Below are positions 43,310 to 51,594 of a DNA stretch of 64,000 nt, one piece after another (positions within the stretch are counted from its first letter, which is position 1; every line of letters begins with the position of its first letter). Made by a program: the position numbers and the translations under genes. The notes under the pieces were generated by a model, which was not told the DNA's origin, did no database searches, and saw only the letters and a program-made list of their open reading frames with translations. This stretch comes from Gemmatimonadales bacterium (GTDB lineage Bacteria; Gemmatimonadota; Gemmatimonadetes; Gemmatimonadales; GWC2-71-9): contig DASYCE010000008.1 of assembly GCA_036500345.1 (NCBI GenBank), forward strand, positions 86,176-150,175, read 5' to 3'.

Positions 43310-44833
43310 ATGGCGGATCAGCATTCCTCGCAGAGCGGCGCACCGGGCTCGCAGCAGGGGACCAGCGGCAGCAACACCAGCGGATCAAAGAGCGGCACCG
43401 GCACTGGCACCGGAAGCAGCGGCTCCACGAGCTCGGGGTCGAAGCAGGGCAGCGGCTCCTCGACCAGCGGCAACCAGGGCGGGATGGGCGGCAGCGGGAG
43501 CAACAGCAACACCAGCGGATCGAAGAACGGCACCAGCGGTGGCAGCAGCAATCAGGGGAACAATCAGGGCGGCCAGCAGGGCGGGATGAGCGGCAGCGGC
43601 AGCAGCACCGGCGGGTCGAAGGGGACCGGCAGCGGCAACCAGGGCGGCATGGGCGGCAGCAGCGGATCGAAGAACGGCAGCAGCGGCAATCAGAGCGGCA
43701 CCGGTGGCAGCAGTGGTTCGAAGGGCGGCAGCAACACCGATCAGCGCGGCGGCGGGGCCGGTGGTGGTGACAAGTACGCGACCGACTCCGATGACAAGAC
43801 CAACTACGGCGCATCCGGGAACAAGGGGAACAGCAGCTCGTCGAACAGCAGCGCGTCGAAGCCGAGCGGGACGGGGATGAAGGGTGGCGGAAGCAGCGAC
43901 AACGACGAGAGCGGCAGTGACGAGGGTGGCAGCGAAGATGATTCGGAGGACGACCCAGCAGGGTACCGCGCATCAATGAGGGATGAAGGGAGCCTGGAAA
44001 TGAACGACGATTCGGATTACGGCTCGCGCAGCGGTGGAAGCGCGGGCCGAGCCAGTGGGCGGTGGCGGAGCAACAGCAGCGACCGCAACAGCATCAACGA
44101 CCGGAGCCGTTCGGCCGGTCAGTGGTCCGACTCGAACCTGGCCCAGCGCCGCGGGCAGTCCGACTACGGCTACGGCTCAGGCGGATCATATGGTTCGGGT
44201 TCAGGTGGATCGTACGGCTCGGGGTCCGGTGGATCATCTGGCCCGGGGTCGTATGGGTATGGCTCAGGGCGGTATGGGACGGGATCGAGCGGCTCGTATG
44301 GATCGGGTTCGCGTGGATCGTACGCGTCGCCGTTCTCGCTGATGCGGCGGATGGCGGAGGACATGGACCGGATCCTGGACGATTACGGCCTGGGCGTGGG
44401 TGCTGCGCATCACAGCGGCAACGCGCTCAGTGCTGGCGACAGCTGGCAGCATCAGAGCACCCCGTCGCAGCAGTCGACGTCGCAGCAGTCGTTGTCCGAG
44501 TCGACCTGGAATCCTGAGGTCGAGGTCTTCCACCGTGGCGACAAGGTTGTTGTGAGGGCTGATTTGCCGGGATTGAAGAAGGAAGACGTCCATGTTGATG
44601 TGGAGGACGACATCCTGACGATCTCCGGCGAGCGGAGCCACGAAGAGAAGAACGATCGCAAGGATTACTACCAGAGCGAGCGGAGTTACGGGAAGTTCTG
44701 GCGGGCGATCGCGCTGCCCGATGGAGTCGACGCCGACGACTGCGACGCGAAGTTCAAGGACGGCGTGCTGGAGGTCGAATTCAAGGCGCCGGAGCCGGAG
44801 CAGCGGCGGAAGAAGTCGATTTCGATTCACTAG
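43310..44833 (+). CDS. Hsp20 protein with very long Gly/Ser/Asn-rich N-terminus
   Basis: The protein has 507 residues from the ATG at 43310, which follows GGAG; an ATG at 43298 is also in frame. Residues 1-335 are low complexity: SGS/NQGG/SSGSK repeats, an acidic stretch (NDESGSDEGGSEDDSED), then YGSGSGGSYGSGSGGS repeats. A predicted amphipathic helix (FSLMRRMAEDMDRIL) follows. The last ~105 residues are an alpha-crystallin domain: VVVRADLPGLKKEDVHVDVEDDILTISGER, and LEVEFKAP. Typical Hsp20 proteins are 140-180 residues. Confidence 0.88.
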   Translation: MADQHSSQSGAPGSQQGTSGSNTSGSKSGTGTGTGSSGSTSSGSKQGSGSSTSGNQGGMGGSGSNSNTSGSKNGTSGGSSNQGNNQGGQQGGMSGSGSSTGGSKGTGSGNQGGMGGSSGSKNGSSGNQSGTGGSSGSKGGSNTDQRGGGAGGGDKYATDSDDKTNYGASGNKGNSSSSNSSASKPSGTGMKGGGSSDNDESGSDEGGSEDDSEDDPAGYRASMRDEGSLEMNDDSDYGSRSGGSAGRASGRWRSNSSDRNSINDRSRSAGQWSDSNLAQRRGQSDYGYGSGGSYGSGSGGSYGSGSGGSSGPGSYGYGSGRYGTGSSGSYGSGSRGSYASPFSLMRRMAEDMDRILDDYGLGVGAAHHSGNALSAGDSWQHQSTPSQQSTSQQSLSESTWNPEVEVFHRGDKVVVRADLPGLKKEDVHVDVEDDILTISGERSHEEKNDRKDYYQSERSYGKFWRAIALPDGVDADDCDAKFKDGVLEVEFKAPEPEQRRKKSISIH

Positions 44834-44875
44834 CAGGTGGTGGTGCAGGGGATGCAGGTGATGGGGGACGGGATG

Positions 44876-44903
44876 CGGCGCCGGTGAAGGTGGACCGGCG
44901 CCG
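44876..44903. terminator. hairpin terminator between Hsp20 and propeller genes
   Basis: Perfect 10-base arms CGGCGCCGGT and ACCGGCGCCG enclose an 8-base loop. It lies between convergent genes and can serve both. The T-tract is weak. Confidence 0.6.
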
Positions 44904-44924
44904 TTGTCCTAGTGGAAGGTGGCG

Positions 44925-46103
44925 CTACTCCTTGATCCGTTCGCCCACGACGCTTTCGAACCCGTCGCTGTCGGTGTCGATCCCCCAGAACGTTGTTCGC
45001 GACACCACCACCGGTCGCATGATCCGCGGCAGGGTCAGCGTGCCGACCAGTGCGCCATGTGGATCGAAGATCTCCCATGGTGCTGTCGTCGCGTCGGGTT
45101 GCATCCGTAGCCAGACCGTCCCGTCGCCTCCGGCGATAACAATTGTGACCGGCACCTCATAGGCGGCGATTTTCACGGACTTGAGCGTCGAGGCCAACGG
45201 CTCCGGGAGGGGCTGTCCGCTGGCCGGATGAATCCGCGCTTCGATCGTGCTGTCGGCGAGGTGTTTTGAGATCGCGATTGCCGGTGAGGTCAGTGCCTTG
45301 GAGTAGATCGTGTCCCCGCGCGACGAGACCAGTGTCAGCCTGTACTTCGCGGTCGGTGTCGTCGGATTGCTCTGATCGAGAATCGCGATATCGCTTCCAC
45401 TCGGTGCGATGTCGTAAATCGCGCCCTGGCAGAACGGGATCCTGACCTGGCGCCGGTCGACCCGCACGCCACACTCTCGCGCCGAGTAGTATGCAAGAAC
45501 TCGTTGCAGGATTGCGTTGCGGGTCACGCGCAGGAACGGCTTTCGATCGGCTTCGAGGGGATACCATGTTGGACGTGACTCGTTGCGCGTGCGGATCGAG
45601 GCCATCATCGAGCCGTCCGCGTAAATCGCCATCGGCAGGATTCCGGCGAGGTCTGGCGTGCCGACGGTGTCGCCATTGGCGGCCGTGACGAGGTGAGCCC
45701 ATTGGAAGTCGCGGATCAGTTTCCGGTCGGGGGAGATCATCGTGGTGCGGACGTTGTCGAAGTCGTTGACCCATAGGGTATCGCCGACCCAGCCGATGTT
45801 CGCCATGTTGCGGAACTCACCGGGCCCCTCGCCGCTACGGCCGTAGGTGCCGAGGCGCTTGCCGGTGGGGGAGAAGAAGAGGACGGAGAAGTCGCTGGGC
45901 TGAAGGACGGCGATGGTGCCATTCGGGGCGACGCCGATCCAGCTGAGTCCGGAGAGGTTCTCGGCGGTGGCGTCGATGCGGAGGTCGGGGACGGCAGAGA
46001 GGGTCTTGGGCGTCGATTGCGCCGCTGTGCCGGCCAGCGGAATGAGCAAGGCCAGGGCGGCCAGCGCACGGCGGAAGCTGCGAGGGGCGGCTCGGGTTGG
46101 CAT
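44925..46103 (-). CDS. secreted 6-bladed beta-propeller protein
   Basis: The protein has 392 residues with a signal peptide (RALAALALLIPLAGTAAQ). Repeating blades include NGTIAVLQPSDFSVLFFSPTGKRLGTYGRSGEGPGEFRNM, GDTLWVNDF and DGTVWLRMQ, the style of NHL/6-bladed propellers that are very abundant in Gemmatimonadota. It is probably periplasmic or outer-membrane associated. The ligand is unknown. Confidence 0.8.
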   Translation of the reverse strand: MPTRAAPRSFRRALAALALLIPLAGTAAQSTPKTLSAVPDLRIDATAENLSGLSWIGVAPNGTIAVLQPSDFSVLFFSPTGKRLGTYGRSGEGPGEFRNMANIGWVGDTLWVNDFDNVRTTMISPDRKLIRDFQWAHLVTAANGDTVGTPDLAGILPMAIYADGSMMASIRTRNESRPTWYPLEADRKPFLRVTRNAILQRVLAYYSARECGVRVDRRQVRIPFCQGAIYDIAPSGSDIAILDQSNPTTPTAKYRLTLVSSRGDTIYSKALTSPAIAISKHLADSTIEARIHPASGQPLPEPLASTLKSVKIAAYEVPVTIVIAGGDGTVWLRMQPDATTAPWEIFDPHGALVGTLTLPRIMRPVVVSRTTFWGIDTDSDGFESVVGERIKE

Positions 46104-46193
46104 AACGTAAGTCTACGTCATGGTTTGGGAGGTGAGAGCGGGTCTTGGCGGCTTTTCCGAGGGGGTCAGTTGCCTTAGCTTATCGCCCGAGTG

Positions 46194-46267
<74 letters not shown>

Positions 46268-46278
46268 CTGATCGTAAA

Positions 46279-46325
46279 GCGAAGTCCCGCATGGCGATAC
46301 CTGCTCTGCGGGACTTCGCATTTTC
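46279..46325 (+). terminator. terminator after tRNA-Ile
   Basis: Perfect 13-base arms GCGAAGTCCCGCA and TGCGGGACTTCGC enclose a 15-base loop, followed by ATTTTC. It ends the tRNA transcript and lies just inside the island. Confidence 0.8.
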
Positions 46326-46341
46326 ACGATTTTTCGTTGGG

Positions 46342-46363
46342 AGTGGCCAATTGCAGTGGCCAA
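46342..46363 (+). promoter_or_regulatory. left arm-type integrase boxes
   Basis: Two copies of AGTGGCCAA at 46342-46350 and 46355-46363 have a 13-base start-to-start spacing. Three more copies lie at the right end of the island, one pair with the same spacing. Such boxes near att cores are typical arm sites of lambda-type integrases. Confidence 0.65.
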
Positions 46364-46379
46364 ACGGACACCACGAAAA

Positions 46380-47540
46380 CTAGATCGACACTGAGACGAG
46401 ACGTGTTCGATTCGCCAATGACTTTTTCATGGTAGCTGTATCGGCCCGCTGGTAGCACTTGAGGATCGTTTGCGGCTCCTTCCAACCGCCGAGGTAGCAA
46501 AGATCCTTGAGCGGTGTCTCCTTCATCTCCGTGGCAAACTTTCTGCGCAGCGAATGCCATCCCATGCCGGGTTGGTGGGCGATCTTCGCTAGTGCCTCGC
46601 CACGTTGCCACCAATCGCGCCAGAGATGCCGCGACACCGGCTCCATGCTGTTCCCCGGTGCCGCGAAGATCCACGTGTCGCCAATGAACGGGTAACTCTT
46701 CCGCCTCCGCTGTAGCGCCGCCAACAATTCTGGCGTCATTGGCGTCTGATGTTCGAATCCGATCTTGTCGTGCGTAGCTCGCCACCGAACCGTTTCATCC
46801 TCGAAATTCACATCGGACCACCGCAACATGCTGATTGCTCCGATCCGGTGTCCGGTTTCGTTGGCGACAATCAGGGCGGTTTCAAACGTTGGATCGATCT
46901 GTGCCGCCACCGCGAGCAACGCGAGGTACGTCTCGTCATTCACGATGGGCCGCCTTGGCGATTCTTCCTTGGGGTAGTGCAGACCGTGCAGCGGGTTGCG
47001 CATGATGAGCGGACGGCCATCGTCATCGGTAACCGACATTGCCCAATTGATTGCCGAGCGGAGCAATTTGAGATCGTGTGTAATGACGCGATTACCCACC
47101 GGCTTACCCCTCACACGCCCGACACGTTGGTCGCCTCCCTTACGCCGCCAGACGATGTACTTGTCCCAATCGCGGCGATTGAGCGTTGACACTTTGCGGT
47201 CAGGGCCAAAGCAATGCAGGAACAACATTGCCGCCCGCTTGTCGTGGTGGCGTTTGCTCACCCCTTTTTGTGGTGTGACCTCACGCAAGTAATTATCAAA
47301 GAGCGAATGGAGTGTGGTCTCCTTGATGACGACCTTTTCCGGCTCGCGCAGTGCAAGCGCCACTTCCTCTGTCTTCTTCTTCGCGGCTTCCTGGTCCCGG
47401 TGCCCTAGGGCAATCCGTTTCTTCTTGCCGCGCTCGCGAAATTCGAGGAAGATCATGCCGGTTTCCGGACTTTCGAATGCACAGACCCGGTTCCGGCCCC
47501 ACTCCCCAGCTGAGAAGCTCCATCGTTTCGCATCGGTCAT
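46380..47540 (-). CDS. site-specific tyrosine recombinase (integrase)
   Basis: The protein has 386 residues. It has an N-terminal arm-binding part, a core-binding SAM-like domain (about residues 75-180), and a catalytic domain with Arg in NETGHRIGAISMLRWSDV, a HSLRRKF box and, near the C-terminus, LGGWKEPQTILKCYQ with the nucleophilic Tyr. It is the last gene before attL, transcribed toward the tRNA, the usual place for a tRNA-targeting integrase. Its start overlaps the HTH gene by 4 bp. Confidence 0.93.
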   Translation of the reverse strand: MTDAKRWSFSAGEWGRNRVCAFESPETGMIFLEFRERGKKKRIALGHRDQEAAKKKTEEVALALREPEKVVIKETTLHSLFDNYLREVTPQKGVSKRHHDKRAAMLFLHCFGPDRKVSTLNRRDWDKYIVWRRKGGDQRVGRVRGKPVGNRVITHDLKLLRSAINWAMSVTDDDGRPLIMRNPLHGLHYPKEESPRRPIVNDETYLALLAVAAQIDPTFETALIVANETGHRIGAISMLRWSDVNFEDETVRWRATHDKIGFEHQTPMTPELLAALQRRRKSYPFIGDTWIFAAPGNSMEPVSRHLWRDWWQRGEALAKIAHQPGMGWHSLRRKFATEMKETPLKDLCYLGGWKEPQTILKCYQRADTATMKKSLANRTRLVSVSI

Positions 47541-47920
47541 CGTGGTACCCCTTTCTTGGAGTTCACGACAGCCCGCGCGATCTGCCCGGATGTAGCACCG
47601 GGAAGTTTGAAGGGAGGCGGGAAGGACCGCAACAGGGAAGGCTTCCGGGGCAGGTCGGACCGCCTGATTCTAGGCGCTTTCGGGCGGCCAACGTTGGGAA
47701 TCTTCCCCTTACGAACCAGTGTGCCCAGATGGTCGGGGGAGTAGCCGGACTCGGCAGCGGCCTCGTGAAGGTTGAGCGCGACCTCCATTTCGGCACTGAC
47801 TACGGCCTCGAAATCGGACAACATTTCTTCGCATAGCTCGGCGCCGTCAACCGTGGCGTGTCGGCGCCGCAGTGCTTCAGCTTCACTGCGCCACTTGGCG
47901 CGAAAATCATTTGGCGTCAT
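47537..47920 (-). CDS. small DNA-binding protein, HTH type
   Basis: The protein has 127 residues from the ATG at 47920, preceded by GGAGGA; the upstream extension to 48016 is less likely. It contains an excisionase/MerR-like HTH (LNLHEAAAESGYSPDHLGTLVRKGKIPNVG) and a basic Pro-rich tail. Four-base overlaps join it to the gene before and to the integrase, so it may act in excision control. Confidence 0.7.
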   Translation of the reverse strand: MTPNDFRAKWRSEAEALRRRHATVDGAELCEEMLSDFEAVVSAEMEVALNLHEAAAESGYSPDHLGTLVRKGKIPNVGRPKAPRIRRSDLPRKPSLLRSFPPPFKLPGATSGQIARAVVNSKKGVPR

Positions 47921-48579
47921 CGCCGTTCCTCCTCCATGCGAAGGATCGTGCGATACAACCAGTCGTACCGGTCGAGCTGTACGATTTCGTATGGCGAACG
48001 ACTGTGCGGCGGACACCAGCCTTCAGTTCTCCCACCGTAGTAGTGATACATGATGAAGACCCATCGCCGGTAATCGGCTCGCAACGCCCCAATTGTCTCA
48101 TCCACAAGCATCTGCTGCGCGTCGTCACTTGTCGCGATGAGTCGTACGGTATCGTCTCCACATCTTTGGAGCGCAGCCCGAAATAGCCGTTCGGCTTCGT
48201 TCAAGAACCGAATAGGCGGCGGGCCAGCGAACAGATCTTCGTTTTCGGGCGGATCGTCAAACCGCACGAGGTCAAGACCGGCGAGCTGGTTGTCATCGAA
48301 AAGATCGTCCATGATGTGTCGCAGGATGTGTTGGCGGAGTACTCTGGGGTCGCGTTCCCGTTGCTCGCCTGCTTGGGGGATTTGCAACTGGGGTTCGACG
48401 TTCTTCACGTAGCGCTGAACCGTACGGACGCTGCTACCGACTCGCGCGGCGATCTGGCCGTAGCCAACTCCCTGACGACGGAGCGCGACCATCTGGTCGA
48501 TTCTTTCTTGATCGACCCGTTGGCCGCCCGCTCGCTTGGGCGCCACGTCGGCAGGTCTGGTTTTTTGGGACTTACTCAT
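47917..48579 (-). CDS. HTH-domain protein of the island's recombination module
   Basis: The protein has 220 residues. Residues about 20-65 form a resolvase-type HTH (ERIDQMVALRRQGVGYGQIAARVGSSVRTVQRYV). The C-terminal 130 residues are an unknown, mostly helical domain with acidic patches and a WVFIMYHYYGG segment. It overlaps the next HTH gene by 4 bp. Its role may be regulation of the integrase operon. Confidence 0.65.
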   Translation of the reverse strand: MSKSQKTRPADVAPKRAGGQRVDQERIDQMVALRRQGVGYGQIAARVGSSVRTVQRYVKNVEPQLQIPQAGEQRERDPRVLRQHILRHIMDDLFDDNQLAGLDLVRFDDPPENEDLFAGPPPIRFLNEAERLFRAALQRCGDDTVRLIATSDDAQQMLVDETIGALRADYRRWVFIMYHYYGGRTEGWCPPHSRSPYEIVQLDRYDWLYRTILRMEEERR

Positions 48580-48773
48580 CGAACCGCCTCGCTTCTGCTA
48601 TCGGACTCAATCCCGCCACAATCCGGTCTGGCGACGGTCGCCGCCGTGTCATGCCGAGGACTCGACGTCCCGTTGTTTTCGGCCCGATCCCCGGGACGTG
48701 CCGCCCCCGGGGACGGGGGCTGGATGGCAACGTGTGCTAACAGATCGCCGAAATAAAAAGCCCCAAGGTCTCG

Positions 48774-49103
48774 TCAGCTGCCGTCGTGCCCCGGGACACG
48801 GTACTGTGGGTTCCGGGCGATGAAGTCGAGCAAGTGCTGGACGTGGATTACAAGCGTTCCATCGTCGGCTTTGCCGCCCACCAGGCGTCCGTTCTCGACC
48901 CACTTGTAGATCGCCACTCGGGTTACCTGCGGCCGCAAGATGACCCCAGCCTCGATATGGGTAACCCAGTCATTCAGCCCGACGTGCCTGTTGAACTGGC
49001 GCCCGCCACGCGTGTACATGAGATCGAAGCCGTTGTTGTCCGGGGACGTGAAAGCTTCGATTCCTTCGGGGCGGTAGTAGGCCAAAGCGGCTCCTGGTGG
49101 CAC
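48774..49103 (-). CDS. excisionase-like/HTH small protein
   Basis: The protein has 109 residues. The C-terminal half (PQVTRVAIYKWVENGRLVGG, VIHVQHLLDFIARN) matches the AlpA/excisionase HTH plan with a wing. The N-terminal half is unrecognised. It lies 195 bp before the other minus-strand genes; that gap (48580-48773) is promoter-sized and holds no gene. Confidence 0.6.
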   Translation of the reverse strand: MPPGAALAYYRPEGIEAFTSPDNNGFDLMYTRGGRQFNRHVGLNDWVTHIEAGVILRPQVTRVAIYKWVENGRLVGGKADDGTLVIHVQHLLDFIARNPQYRVPGHDGS

Positions 49104-49373
49104 TTTATGCTAACACCCGGGCATCCTGCGTCAAGCCTTAGTTACAACTGGGCCGTCGGCCGGTCGATCTGGGGTAGCTTCATGGACATATCCCGGCCCA
49201 ATGACTGGTGAGCTTTCGCCCGTCCATGTGTATCGCTGCCCTTGGGGTGCTCGCCATATCATGAACAAGTCCAAACATCGCAGGACGATGCGGCGATGGT
49301 CAGCGTCGAGGGCGATAGTTAGCGGGTCGATGTATCGGCGGGCTTCCGTCCCAAGCACCAAGGCGTGCCGCGG
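49104..49373. other. gap before the DISARM operon; two weak ORF candidates
   Basis: Two mutually exclusive small ORFs exist. A plus-strand ORF at 49201-49377 (58 residues, Arg-rich) ends in a GTGA overlap with the GTG of the DrmE-like gene and could couple translation. A minus-strand ORF at 49131-49430 (99 residues, TTG start) would precede the excisionase-like gene and overlap the DrmE-like start. Neither shows a recognisable domain. The stretch likely holds divergent promoters. Confidence 0.35.
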
Positions 49374-51587
49374 GTGAGTCGCTACGCCCAATTGGCGTCG
49401 GCCGTTGACCGTGCCTTTGAGACGCGCCAACCAGTGATCCTGTTTGGGGCGTGGAAGCCTTCAGGCTCGTTGCCCGCTGCGGTCGCTGCGCTGTTGTTGC
49501 GTAGTGTTGACCGCCTCAGCCAGCAGGTGCCGATCAATCCCACAGTAGGATTCGTTCCGTTTGTTCGGATTGACGACGCGGCGCTCAGCCGCCCGGTTCG
49601 AGTGTCCGGAGTGGTGACGTCCCGCAAGCGTGCGCGCGTCGGGCGAATCGCGGCACCCCGCAAGCATTCACTCGATCTGATTCAAACCGATTGGGATGTT
49701 GCCGCCCAGGTTGCCGCGGCGGAAGCACCGCAATCGCGCCTGCCGATCAAATCGTTCTTCGCTGTCGATCATGTCGATTTGGACGGCCGTCTCACGCCTG
49801 GATCACGTTCCGGGCTTGGACATCACACCAAGCGACAGCTGCCTCGAGTCCCTGCCCTCCGAGTCGTCACGCCGCGGGCGGCCTCGCCCGCAGCAATTGC
49901 AGGACTGTCCGGCTGCGAGTTGCTTTTGATCCGCCTTCGAACGCGTGGGACCCGGACCGTTGAACTGATCAGCGACATGCTCGCCCGATTGCCGCGCGAC
50001 ATGCCCGTCATCGTCGCTGCTGATACGGCGTCAGAACTGTCCACATTCTCGGATGCGCTTCCCGTGTCGCTTTCTAATCCGGCGATCGCGCTTTCCCCGG
50101 CTCCGAAAACACCAGCCATGGTAGTTCTTTCGACGGGGCAGGCTCGACTTCAGCTTGAAGAACAGTTTCGGTACGCTCTGCCGACGTCGGACATGAGTCA
50201 AGACGAGGCAGCAATCGCGGCGCTGGGTCTTGCTACGTGGAATGCCCAGTGGCGATCGATCGCCGATGCTAGTTCGTCATCTGGGTCTCGTGATCGGCTT
50301 GGTCGAGCGATCACCGACCTTCGTCGAGTCAGCCAATCCTCTGCTGATCGTTTTTCACTTATGCTCGACGTGCTCTCTCGTACAACGGCGGACGCAGTAG
50401 CCCTCGGGCATGAAAGGCGTCGAATCGTGGAGGCCGCCGTTGCAAATGCGGCGACAAGAACCGGGGCGAAGGTACTAGTAGTAGTCGGACACCATGCGGA
50501 GACCGCTGTACTTCAGCAAGTTGCGATAGCCCGCGGCTGGTCACGCGATGTTGGCGTGGTCGTGGCCCGCGACGCCGCACGCCTACGGCACCCTGCTGAT
50601 TTCGTCATTGTTTGCGGCAACTACGGACCCGAGACAATGGATATCGCGCTGGCATCGTCCCCGACGTCAATAACCTGGGTGCTGGATCCAATTGAGACCT
50701 TCCAGGCATCGGGGCAGGTACACTTTCAAGCGTCAGTTCTACATCGGGTCGGACTTGCGAGCATGGCCGATGTGTTGGCCGTCATGGATCACGCCCTTTC
50801 CGAAGCTGCAGCTGGGACGCGTGCCCCCACCGTGGATCACCACCCAGGGTTGTTTGATTGGGCGCACGGACCGGCGATCGCCCGCGCGGGCGTCGGCATG
50901 GACGCAGTTGAATCACAGGAGGAGATTGATTCAGATGCGGATATGGTCGTCCTACTGGAGAGTGGCATACAGCTGCGTGTCAACGCGGCACGACGCTTTG
51001 ACGTCATGCGGTCACAGTCGCCCCACCCAGAATCGGTAAAGGCCGCGGATCTTCGGCCCGGAGACGAAATCCTTCTCATTCGCGGTGCGCACCAAAGTAC
51101 GCTAGCGGAGCTCCTGCTCGAGGACATGGATACCTCTGAACTTCAGGCCGAGGCGAACGCGCGGACACTTTGGGGTACAATTGTTCGCAGCTTGATCGCG
51201 ACGAACCGCCTCAAAGCTGCCAACATCGCGAGGGCCCTCAAGAGCGACGGGCTAGTGGTTTCTAGCCAACGTGTGGCCGCATGGATGCGTCCCGGCACCG
51301 ATCAGAGCACGCCCCGCGATTGGAAAGAATTTCTCGGCTTCAGTCGCGCAATTGGGATGGGCCTTCCGGACGGCGATCTGCGGGCTTCGTTTGAGGCCAT
51401 CAAGCGGTGGCGTATTGGGCATCGATTGCGTGGGCGCGAAGTCGTGAGGGCCGTGCGGTTGGCATACTTTGGTGGATTGTCGGCCGCGGACCTGGCAAAG
51501 ATTGAATCACGATGGGGGTTCGGCGTTCGCGACCTTATCGAAGGGTGTTCCCTCGATGAAGTCGAAGCTGTGATTCGAATTAAGTGA
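49374..51587 (+). CDS. drmE: DrmE-like protein of a DISARM system
   Basis: The protein has 737 residues from the GTG at 49374 (AAGG 10 bases upstream); a GTG at 49365 is also possible. I see no Walker motif. A Rossmann-like half (residues about 360-480: GAKVLVVVGHHAETAVLQQVAIA, DFVIVCGNYGPETMDIA) resembles a degenerate helicase C-domain. The C-terminus has LRPGDEILLI, a helical block and QRVAAWM. Position directly before drmA and size fit DrmE, the class 2 DISARM subunit. Similarity is a judgement, not a search. A novel DISARM-associated gene is the alternative. Confidence 0.55.
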   Translation: MSRYAQLASAVDRAFETRQPVILFGAWKPSGSLPAAVAALLLRSVDRLSQQVPINPTVGFVPFVRIDDAALSRPVRVSGVVTSRKRARVGRIAAPRKHSLDLIQTDWDVAAQVAAAEAPQSRLPIKSFFAVDHVDLDGRLTPGSRSGLGHHTKRQLPRVPALRVVTPRAASPAAIAGLSGCELLLIRLRTRGTRTVELISDMLARLPRDMPVIVAADTASELSTFSDALPVSLSNPAIALSPAPKTPAMVVLSTGQARLQLEEQFRYALPTSDMSQDEAAIAALGLATWNAQWRSIADASSSSGSRDRLGRAITDLRRVSQSSADRFSLMLDVLSRTTADAVALGHERRRIVEAAVANAATRTGAKVLVVVGHHAETAVLQQVAIARGWSRDVGVVVARDAARLRHPADFVIVCGNYGPETMDIALASSPTSITWVLDPIETFQASGQVHFQASVLHRVGLASMADVLAVMDHALSEAAAGTRAPTVDHHPGLFDWAHGPAIARAGVGMDAVESQEEIDSDADMVVLLESGIQLRVNAARRFDVMRSQSPHPESVKAADLRPGDEILLIRGAHQSTLAELLLEDMDTSELQAEANARTLWGTIVRSLIATNRLKAANIARALKSDGLVVSSQRVAAWMRPGTDQSTPRDWKEFLGFSRAIGMGLPDGDLRASFEAIKRWRIGHRLRGREVVRAVRLAYFGGLSAADLAKIESRWGFGVRDLIEGCSLDEVEAVIRIK

Positions 51588-51594
51588 GGTACCA

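Noticed and set aside
43330..43760. Short DNA repeats in the Gly/Ser region
   Set aside because: They encode the repeated SGS/NQGG peptide of one open frame and are not a separate repeat array.
49131..49430. 99-residue minus-strand ORF before the excisionase-like gene
   Set aside because: It has a TTG start, overlaps the start of the DrmE-like gene and has no recognisable domain; recorded only as a possibility in the gap entry.
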